A stretch of 64,000 nt of DNA from JBBROS01 sp965213855 (GTDB lineage Bacteria > Pseudomonadota > Alphaproteobacteria > Acetobacterales > Acetobacteraceae): assembly GCA_965213855.1 (NCBI GenBank), contig CBDCAA010000008.1, positions 1,736,001 through 1,800,000 of the forward strand. The letters run 5' to 3'. Position numbers and translations under genes: made by a program. Positions 58,145 to 64,000 of this stretch are shown here, piece by piece. The notes under the pieces were generated by a model. That model did not search any database. It was not told the origin of the DNA and saw only the letters and a program-made list of their open reading frames with translations. Positions within the stretch are counted from its first letter, which is position 1; each line of letters begins with the position of its first letter.

Positions 58145-59242
58145 ATGGCCGACGTCTCGGTCCGCAACGTCCAGAAGACCTACGATGGCGTGCAGGCGGT
58201 CCGCGGCATCGACCTCGAGATCGCCGATCATGAGTTCGTCGTGCTGGTCGGCCCCTCCGGCTGCGGCAAGTCGACCACGCTCCGCATGATCGCCGGGCTC
58301 GAAGAGATCACCGGCGGCGAGATCCGCATCGGCGGCCAGGTCGTGAATGACATGCCGCCGCGCGACCGCGACATCGCCATGGTGTTCCAGAACTACGCCC
58401 TCTACCCGCACATGACCGTGTTCGACAACATGGCCTTCGGCCTCAAGCTGCGCGGCACGGCCAAGCACGACATCAAGGCCCGCGTCGACGAGGCAGCCCG
58501 CATCCTCGACATCACGCCGCTCCTCGCCCGCAAGCCGAAGGCGCTCAGCGGCGGCCAGCGCCAACGCGTCGCGATGGGCCGCGCCATCGTGCGCAACCCG
58601 AAGGTGTTCCTGTTTGACGAACCGCTCAGCAACCTCGACGCCAAGCTCCGGGTACAGATGCGGACCGAGATCAAGCGAGTGCACCAGGCCGTCCGGACGA
58701 CGACCGTCTACGTCACCCACGACCAGGTCGAAGCGATGACGCTGGCCGACCGCGTAGTGGTCATGAATGGTGGGGTGATCGAGCAGGTCGGCCCGCCGCA
58801 GGAGCTGTATCACCACCCCAAGACCCGGTTCGTCGCCGGATTCATCGGCAGCCCCGGCATGAACTTCTTCGCCGTCCAAGTCGGCGAAGGTGCCGTCCGA
58901 CTGAGCGACGGACAGATCCTGCCCATTCCCGCCGATCGTCAGGCGCGCTACGCACCCCATGCAGAAACGCCGATGCTGCTCGGCCTGCGGCCGGAACACC
59001 TGACCGAAACGCCGCGTGTCAGCAGCGCCCCGCTGTCCATCGCCATCGACGTCCTCGAGCCGATGGGCATGGAGACCATGGCGCATTTCCACATCGGGCC
59101 GGCCACCGCCAGCCTCGCCGGCGTCACCTTCACCGCCCGCCTCGCCCCCGACACGCCGGCCCGACCCGGCGAAACCCTGACCGTGCAGGCCGACATGAAC
59201 CAGATGCACCTTCTCGACCCCACGACCGGAGACGTGGTCTGA
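58145..59242 (+). CDS. ABC transporter ATP-binding protein, UgpC/MsmX-like
   Basis: A 365-aa ATPase for carbohydrate ABC importers. Walker A GPSGCGKST (36–44), Q-loop VFQNYALYPHM, signature LSGGQRQRVAMGRAIV, Walker B FLFDEPLSNLDAKL and YVTHDQVEAM, then a C-terminal TOBE/MalK regulatory region with LGLRPEHL. No permease or binding protein is adjacent, so it may serve transporters encoded elsewhere, as MsmX-type ATPases do. Coupled by TGATG to the following SDR gene, and grouped with sugar-acid enzymes. Confidence 0.92.
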   Translation: MADVSVRNVQKTYDGVQAVRGIDLEIADHEFVVLVGPSGCGKSTTLRMIAGLEEITGGEIRIGGQVVNDMPPRDRDIAMVFQNYALYPHMTVFDNMAFGLKLRGTAKHDIKARVDEAARILDITPLLARKPKALSGGQRQRVAMGRAIVRNPKVFLFDEPLSNLDAKLRVQMRTEIKRVHQAVRTTTVYVTHDQVEAMTLADRVVVMNGGVIEQVGPPQELYHHPKTRFVAGFIGSPGMNFFAVQVGEGAVRLSDGQILPIPADRQARYAPHAETPMLLGLRPEHLTETPRVSSAPLSIAIDVLEPMGMETMAHFHIGPATASLAGVTFTARLAPDTPARPGETLTVQADMNQMHLLDPTTGDVV

Positions 59243-60015
59243 TGCAGGATCTCGCGCACAAGATCGTCTGGGTCACGGGCGCCGGCACCGGGATCGGCCG
59301 CGCCACCGCGCTTGCCTTCGCCCGGGCCGGCGCCCGCACGGTCCTGACCGGCCGCCGGTCCGAGATGCTGGCCGAAACTGCCGCGCTGATCGAGCAGGCC
59401 GGCCACAGGAGCATGACGCTGGCCGCCGACGTCGCCGACCCGGCGGACGTCGTGCGCGCACACCGCGAGATCGTGGCCGCCCTCGGCGAGGTCGACATCC
59501 TCGTCAACAACGCCGGAACGAACGCGAAACGGCGCCACTGGCGTGACCTCTCGCCTGCGGACATGGCCCGGGTCGTCGACGTGAACCTCAAGGGCCCGTT
59601 CCTCTGCACCATCGCCGTGCTGCCGGCCATGCGCGCGGCCGGCGGGGGAACGATCATCCACGTCGTCAGCAACGCCGCGACCGGCATCTACGCCGTAGCC
59701 GGGCCGACATACACGGCCAGCAAGCATGGCGCTCGGGCGATGTCAGCCACGCTGAACGCCGAAGAGGGCATCCACGGCATCCGCAGCGTCTGCATCAATC
59801 CCGGCGAGGTCGAGACGCCCATCCTTGATACCCGGCCAAAGCCACCCGGCCCGGCCGATCGCGCCCTGATGGTGCAACCCGACGACATCGCCGCCGCGGC
59901 CGTTTTCGCCGCACAGCTTCCACCCCGGACCTGCATGGCCGAAATGCTCATCACCCCCACGGACAACAACTTCTATCGCTCCACCGCCAAGACCCTGGCG
60001 GAGTTGCCCGCGTAA
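59242..60015 (+). CDS. Short-chain dehydrogenase/reductase
   Basis: A 257-aa SDR. TGAGTGIGRATALAFARAG binds cofactor, LVNNAGTNAKRR contains NNAG, and the catalytic Ser/Tyr/Lys are in VVSNAATGIY and YTASKHGARA. The arginine after the second strand (TGRRSEML) suggests NADP. Substrate is unknown; position within a sugar-acid cluster suggests a polyol or keto-acid. Its stop overlaps the next ATG (TAATG). Confidence 0.92.
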   Translation: MQDLAHKIVWVTGAGTGIGRATALAFARAGARTVLTGRRSEMLAETAALIEQAGHRSMTLAADVADPADVVRAHREIVAALGEVDILVNNAGTNAKRRHWRDLSPADMARVVDVNLKGPFLCTIAVLPAMRAAGGGTIIHVVSNAATGIYAVAGPTYTASKHGARAMSATLNAEEGIHGIRSVCINPGEVETPILDTRPKPPGPADRALMVQPDDIAAAAVFAAQLPPRTCMAEMLITPTDNNFYRSTAKTLAELPA

Positions 60016-61100
60016 TGGCCGATACCGACATCGTCGTTCCGGTCGACGTCCTTGACCGGTACGTGACGGCCATCTTCGCCGCCGCCGGCTGTACTGCCGA
60101 CGAGGCCGCCCGGATCGCCCGGTGGCTTCTCGGCGCCAACCTGACCGGCCATGACAGCCACGGCATCATCCGGGTTCCCCGGTATATACAGTGGCTTCGT
60201 GAGGGAAAGGTTAAGGCCGGCCAGCAACCCACGATCGTACTCGAGTCCGCAACGCACGCGGTCGTCGATGGCAATCTCGGATTCGGCCAGACGATCGCAC
60301 CGCTTGCCGTCGACCTCGGGATCGCGAAGGCCAAAGCCGCCGGTCTCTCGGTCGTGGCCTTGCGGAACTCGGGGCACGTCGGGCGCATTGGCGCCTGGGC
60401 GGAGCGCGCGGCCGAACAGGCGCTGGTGTCGATCCACATGGTCAATGTCGGCCTCGGCGAGATCGTTGCGCCGTTCGGCGGGACACAGCGCCGGTTCGGC
60501 ACCAACCCGCTGTGCATTGGCGTGCCACAGCCCGAAGGGCTGCTCCTGCTCGACTTCGCGACCTCCATCGTCGCCGAGGGCAAGGTCCTGGTGGCCAGCA
60601 ACGGCGGGAAGCCCATCCCACCGGACGCCCTCGTCACCGCCGAGGGCCAGCTTTCGGGCAATCCTGCCGACTTCTACGGCCCGCTCGAATCCGGTCAGCG
60701 CGACCCTGGCAACGGCACCGGCGCGTTGCGCGCATTCGGCGACCATAAGGGCAGCGGCATCGCCTTCATGTGCGAGATCCTGGCCGGCTGCCTGGCCGGC
60801 AGCCCGACCGCGGGTCCGTTGCCCGGCAACCAGCGCGGCGGGATCGTCAACGGCATGCTGTCGATCTATCTCGACCCCGCCCATTTCGGCGCCGCCGGCT
60901 TCGCGCAAACCGCGCGGGATTTCGCCGAATACGTGCGCGCGACCAATCCGGTCGATCCGGCCGCCCCGGTCCTCGTCCCTGGCGACACCGAGGCGCGGAA
61001 CCGGGATGCCAGGCTACGGGACGGCATCCCGCTGCAGCGCACGACCTGGGCGGCCATCCTGGCGACCGCCGACAAATTGAACGTTCCGCGCCCGGCCTGA
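60015..61100 (+). CDS. Ldh-family (malate/L-lactate dehydrogenase-like) oxidoreductase
   Basis: A 361-aa NAD(P)-dependent enzyme of the Ldh_2/YlbC superfamily, which has a fold unrelated to classical lactate dehydrogenase. GANLTGHDSHGIIRVPRYIQ carries the catalytic His, VVALRNSGHVGRIGAWAE, APFGGTQRRFGTNPLCIGVP and GDHKGSGIAFMCEILAG the cofactor and substrate blocks. Members act on malate, ureidoglycolate, sulfolactate or 2,3-diketogulonate; the substrate here is not readable. One base overlaps the upstream SDR and the downstream small gene. Confidence 0.93.
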   Translation: MADTDIVVPVDVLDRYVTAIFAAAGCTADEAARIARWLLGANLTGHDSHGIIRVPRYIQWLREGKVKAGQQPTIVLESATHAVVDGNLGFGQTIAPLAVDLGIAKAKAAGLSVVALRNSGHVGRIGAWAERAAEQALVSIHMVNVGLGEIVAPFGGTQRRFGTNPLCIGVPQPEGLLLLDFATSIVAEGKVLVASNGGKPIPPDALVTAEGQLSGNPADFYGPLESGQRDPGNGTGALRAFGDHKGSGIAFMCEILAGCLAGSPTAGPLPGNQRGGIVNGMLSIYLDPAHFGAAGFAQTARDFAEYVRATNPVDPAAPVLVPGDTEARNRDARLRDGIPLQRTTWAAILATADKLNVPRPA

Positions 61101-61297
61101 TGGCGGAACACGAACCAGAGTTCCTGCGCGGCTGGACGGCGGCGCTGATCGCCGTCCAGCAGTGGCACCGGGCTCAGGCGAAGCAGGCGAAGGTGCTCTC
61201 CACCCGCACGCGCTTTCCCAAGAACCTGGAGCGCGAGGCCGAGGTGCACGAGCGCGCTGCCGACCGGATTGGAGCGCTCTCGCCTGAGGACGTCTAA
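61100..61297 (+). CDS. Small helical protein of unknown function
   Basis: A 65-aa protein whose ATG overlaps the dehydrogenase stop as TGATG. Sequence features are FLRGWTAALIAVQQWHRAQA, then a basic stretch (KQAKVLSTRTRFPKNLEREA) and a terminal helix EVHERAADRIGAL. Alpha-helical, no membrane segment, no recognised family. The coupled start and coherent amphipathic pattern support expression; it could be unrelated to the metabolic genes. Confidence 0.65.
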   Translation: MAEHEPEFLRGWTAALIAVQQWHRAQAKQAKVLSTRTRFPKNLEREAEVHERAADRIGALSPEDV

Positions 61298-61365
61298 CGC
61301 CAGTCCAGGACGAGCGACCGCGCTCTTTCCGTCAAAGATCGCCGCCGCGCGTCGGCAAGCGCCTA

Positions 61366-61397
61366 CAACACAAAACGGGCAGCCTCGCGGCCGCCCG
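61366..61397 (-). terminator. Intrinsic terminator of the PEP-CTERM gene
   Basis: On the minus strand CGGGCGGCC-gcga-GGCTGCCCG forms a nine-pair stem (one G–T) with a GNRA-like GCGA loop, followed by TTTTGTGTTG. It lies 48 bases beyond the PEP-CTERM stop. Confidence 0.75.
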
Positions 61398-61411
61398 TTG
61401 CATGAAGCCGT

Positions 61412-61437
61412 GACGGGCGGCCATATCGCCGCCCGTC
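61412..61437. terminator. Perfect stem-loop before the intrinsic terminator
   Basis: GACGGGCGGC (61412–61421) and GCCGCCCGTC (61428–61437) form a perfect 10-bp stem with a six-base loop, seven bases after the PEP-CTERM stop on the minus strand. With the next hairpin it forms a tandem transcript-end structure. Confidence 0.6.
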
Positions 61438-61444
61438 CCTTAAC

Positions 61445-62179
61445 TCAGTTGCGGTTCTTGCGACGCACCAGGCCGAGCGTGGCGAGCGAAGCGCCGAACA
61501 GGGCGAGGCTCATCGGCTCCGGCACCGTCGTGAACGGCGTGTTGGACCCGACGATCGCCGTCGCCTCGAACGAAGGCACGCCGCTGGTCAGCGTCACCGA
61601 GCTGAATGCCGAGTCGGTCAACGACACGAACGCGCTGCCGTCGAAGCCCTGCGAACCATTGCCCGCGAAGCCCGCGATCGCCTGGAGCTGCGCGCCCGTC
61701 AGCGTGTCGCCGTTGCTGAGCGTGAGCAGGTTGCTCGCGTCGATCGAGCCCCACAGCAGCGCCAGCGACGTCTGCGGCGTCGAGAACGAGATGGTGATGC
61801 TGGCACCCACGCTGCCCACTGAGAAGTAGTTGCCCGACAGCGCGATGTTCGTCGTCGAGGGCGAGTTGTAGCCGCCCGTCAAGTAGGTCGGGGCCGCTAC
61901 GCTGCCGCCCGAAACCGGGGTCGCATGCAGGCCGGCGACCGTGCCCTGCACCACGCCGTCACCGGCGGGGGTGTTCGCGAAGGTCACCGTGTAGCCCGCC
62001 CCGTTGATCGTCGCGGTCGAGGGAGTCGTGATCCCGGTCAGCGAGATCGGCGTCAGGACCGAGCCCGACACCGCAACCGGGCTGCTCAGGTTCTCGGTGA
62101 AGCTGGTGATCGGAGCGGCCTGTGCGACGGTGGACAGCGCAATCACCGAAACGCCGGCAAGAAGGAGACGGGCAAGCAT
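61445..62179 (-). CDS. PEP-CTERM sorting-signal protein
   Basis: A 244-aa secreted protein. The signal peptide is MLARLLLAGVSVIALSTVAQ with AQA|AP cleavage. The middle is a Ser/Thr/Gly-rich beta-type region (GYNSPSTTNIALSGNYFSVG). The C-terminus VPEPMSLALFGASLATLGLV followed by RRKNRN is the PEP-CTERM tripartite signal recognised by exosortase (EpsH/XrtA), usually linked to exopolysaccharide. No cysteine-rich or enzymatic motif. The start at 62179 begins the signal peptide; an upstream ATG at 62275 would add 32 residues before it. No exosortase gene is in the window. Confidence 0.9.
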   Translation of the reverse strand: MLARLLLAGVSVIALSTVAQAAPITSFTENLSSPVAVSGSVLTPISLTGITTPSTATINGAGYTVTFANTPAGDGVVQGTVAGLHATPVSGGSVAAPTYLTGGYNSPSTTNIALSGNYFSVGSVGASITISFSTPQTSLALLWGSIDASNLLTLSNGDTLTGAQLQAIAGFAGNGSQGFDGSAFVSLTDSAFSSVTLTSGVPSFEATAIVGSNTPFTTVPEPMSLALFGASLATLGLVRRKNRN

Positions 62180-62358
62180 GATAGAACCCTTTGTCAGCAG
62201 GCTTCGCTGGAGCGTGAAGCCGATAAACAATGGATTGCAAAACCCATACCAGACCACAGGACCTAACAAATTCAACGATGTTCAGGTAACCGGCCCCACT
62301 CAGCGCCTGCAGTTGTAAAGTAAGCTGACATTACCCGACCGAGCGGCGGACCTACCCG

Positions 62359-63291
62359 TCATCCGCCTCGGTGCTCGCACAACCGCACTGCCCCTGGCAG
62401 CTCTCCAGCCTCAGGCTGTTCGTCCGGCGGTGCCATGTCGACGCTCACCCGCAACGTGTGCCGGCCCCCACCGAGCAAGACGCCCCGAACCGGGCTCACA
62501 TCGGCGAAGTCGCGCCCCCATCCCAGGACCACGTGCTCGTCCGCGACCACCAGGTCGTTCGTGGGATCGACGTCCAGCCAGCCAAACGCCGGGCCGAGCC
62601 AGCAGCCCACCCACGCGTGCGAGTGGTCGGCCCCGACCCGCCTTTTCTGGCCGGGCGGCGGCCGCGTCCGCACATAACCGGACACATACCGTGCCGGAAG
62701 GCCGAGGCCGCGCAGCCCGGCGATCATGAGATGTGCGAAGTCCTGGCACACCCCGGCGCGCAGCTCCAGCACGCGGTGCACCGGCGTCGAGACCGTCGTC
62801 ACCCCGGCGTCGAAGCGGAAATCGCGGTTGATCCGCGAGACGAGGTCCAGAACGGCCGATAGGATCGGCCGGCCCGGGGTGAAGCTCGGCGCCGCATAGG
62901 CGCGCGCCTCGGGATCGGCCGGCGCCATGAGGCTGCCGAAGATGAACTCCGACACCATCCGCGCGGCCGCCGGGCGCAGGCCGAGGTCCGCGACATGCTC
63001 CCAGGCCGGGGTGTCGTCCGGCCGCAAGGGTTCGGGCGGATGCACCTCCACGACCGAGTGTGCCACCAGCTCGACGGAGTCGTGCGCGCGGTCGATGGAC
63101 AGCCAGCCGGTCGGGTTTCCGAAATGGTCGGTGCCCCACTGCAGGCGATCCGGCACCGGGACGGCGTCGAGCGAGAAGGCGAGCACCCGTTGCCGCGGCA
63201 GCTCGCGCGGGCGCAGGTGCATCAGGTGGGCCGCAAGCTCGACCCGCGCGGCATAGACATACGCCGTCGCATGTTCCACCCGCAGCAGCAT
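62359..63291 (-). CDS. Transglutaminase-like (cysteine protease fold) protein
   Basis: A 310-aa cytoplasmic protein of the type found with alpha-E genes. The N-terminal beta domain (RVEHATAYVYAARVELAAH) precedes the core with catalytic Cys in LRAGVCQDFAHLMIAGLRG, His in GADHSHAWVGCWL and Asp in WLDVDPTND. It may cleave or ligate a small peptide substrate; none is known here. Its ATG overlaps the alpha-E gene stop (TGATG). Confidence 0.92.
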   Translation of the reverse strand: MLLRVEHATAYVYAARVELAAHLMHLRPRELPRQRVLAFSLDAVPVPDRLQWGTDHFGNPTGWLSIDRAHDSVELVAHSVVEVHPPEPLRPDDTPAWEHVADLGLRPAAARMVSEFIFGSLMAPADPEARAYAAPSFTPGRPILSAVLDLVSRINRDFRFDAGVTTVSTPVHRVLELRAGVCQDFAHLMIAGLRGLGLPARYVSGYVRTRPPPGQKRRVGADHSHAWVGCWLGPAFGWLDVDPTNDLVVADEHVVLGWGRDFADVSPVRGVLLGGGRHTLRVSVDMAPPDEQPEAGELPGAVRLCEHRGG

Positions 63292-64000
63292 CAGGCCGTC
63301 TCGAGCCCGACCGCCTGCAGCCGCGGCAACAGGGCGAAGAAGCGCCGCGTGATCTGCTCGGAGAGGGCGGCCGCGCCGTTGCCTGCTGCGATCAGCCGGC
63401 TCCCCAGCGCAGCCGACGCAGCCGCCGGGTCCCCGGCGTGAACCACCTCGTCGACCAGTGCCGCGACGGTCCGCTCCCACCCGCGTGCGCTGCCGACCAG
63501 GTCGCGATCGCCCGCCCGGCTGCCCTCCGCCGCCAGCCCGTCCGTCGCTGTCCCCAGCAGCGCCGCGATCTGGGCGAACTGATAGCCAAGCGCGCGCGGG
63601 TTGCCGCCATCGGCCAGCACGAGGTCGAGCACGGGGGCAGGCTGCAGCACGCTGAGATAGCGGTTGCGATAGGTGATCGCGCTGTCGCACAGCTCGAGTG
63701 CGAGGCGGAGCGTGCTGTCGATGCGGACCGGCGGCTGGTCGAACACCGTCGCCAGGATATAGCCCGTGACCTGCGCACGCTCGATCCGTCGGCCGAGCTC
63801 GAGGAACAACCGGCCGCCGCCGCGCACCATGCCCTCGGCCGAGACACCCGCGACCGTCGTGCCCAGCCCCTGCAACCCGGCCACGGCATGGACCAGGCCG
63901 TCGACGCCGACGCCGCGATCGAGCACCGCCTGCGCGACGTCGGACCGGGCGGCACGGAGCGCGTGCGTGAACAACCCGTGCGTCTCGACGGTCATGCGGT
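63291..64000 (-). CDS. Alpha-E domain protein (DUF403), truncated by window edge
   Basis: The minus-strand frame is open to the window end, and the sequence from the first internal ATG at 63995 reads directly into a helix-rich domain: GRLFLELGRRIERAQVTGYI, ICDSAITYRNRYL-type helix and DGGNPRALGYQFAQIAALLG, the marks of alpha-E proteins. The full alpha-E domain is about 310 aa and is often fused to a circularly permuted ATP-grasp upstream, so the 5' part is missing. It is coupled to the transglutaminase gene, the usual partner in a putative peptide-ligation system. Confidence 0.85.
   Translation of the reverse strand, partial: RMTVETHGLFTHALRAARSDVAQAVLDRGVGVDGLVHAVAGLQGLGTTVAGVSAEGMVRGGGRLFLELGRRIERAQVTGYILATVFDQPPVRIDSTLRLALELCDSAITYRNRYLSVLQPAPVLDLVLADGGNPRALGYQFAQIAALLGTATDGLAAEGSRAGDRDLVGSARGWERTVAALVDEVVHAGDPAAASAALGSRLIAAGNGAAALSEQITRRFFALLPRLQAVGLETA

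Overview
The window is a contiguous piece of a very GC-rich (about 70%) alphaproteobacterial chromosome, packed with short operons that overlap by ATGA, GTGA or TGATG. A Rhodospirillales/Acetobacteraceae-like host fits best. The reasons are the block dgt–argS–SPOR–nagZ–scpA–scpB–tatB–tatC–serS, which is a recurring alphaproteobacterial gene order, a rhizobial-type glycerol ABC operon, AnmK with the GTVLDG signature seen in alphaproteobacteria, and a PEP-CTERM protein. The placement is inference; there is no rRNA gene here to confirm it.

Layout. 0–5.1 kb: the 3' part of a glycerol uptake operon (two permeases, a DUF2160 membrane protein, binding protein, glycerol kinase), with a perfect stem-loop just before the kinase. 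5.1–6.9 kb: three poorly characterised genes. 7–14.5 kb: an amino-sugar/peptidoglycan-sugar catabolic operon on the minus strand (SIS deaminase, nagA, a kinase–MurQ fusion, a sodium symporter, anmK) with a divergent GntR/HutC regulator. 14.6–19 kb: a VOC dioxygenase plus DoxX pair, and a CobW–amidohydrolase–sterol desaturase operon. 19.2–24.1 kb: stress-type genes (DUF892, isochorismatase hydrolase, superoxide dismutase, SnoaL, dienelactone hydrolase, YceI, pirin). 24.8–28.6 kb: a PotABCD-like ABC importer with clearly different codon endings from its neighbours. 28.7–37.7 kb: housekeeping genes (asd, trxA, metY, uvrC, folB, a FolM-like reductase) with a short LOV photoreceptor. 37.9–42.1 kb: hybrid histidine kinase, DUF2459 lipoprotein, a CAT-anticodon tRNA and ppa. 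42.2–55.8 kb: the conserved serS-to-dgt block, interrupted by a lower-GC PIN-domain module between dgt and argS, followed by a diguanylate cyclase, erpA and xth. 56.6–61.3 kb: sugar-acid catabolism (dgoK, dgoA, an ABC ATPase, SDR, Ldh-family dehydrogenase). 61.4–64 kb: PEP-CTERM protein, transglutaminase and alpha-E genes.

How the genes work together. The amino-sugar operon can be read as one route: Na+ symport of an amino sugar, phosphorylation by AnmK or the fused BadF-type kinase, MurQ cleavage to GlcNAc-6-P, NagA deacetylation and SIS-type deamination to fructose-6-P. NagZ in the same window is a possible upstream supplier. GlpK phosphorylates the glycerol brought in by the ABC transporter. 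DgoK and DgoA act in sequence on 2-keto-3-deoxygalactonate. folB and the PTR1/FolM-like reductase form a pterin pair. The least familiar items are the PIN module inserted between dgt and argS, the kinase–MurQ fusion, the stand-alone LOV protein, and several strong inverted repeats in short intergenic gaps.
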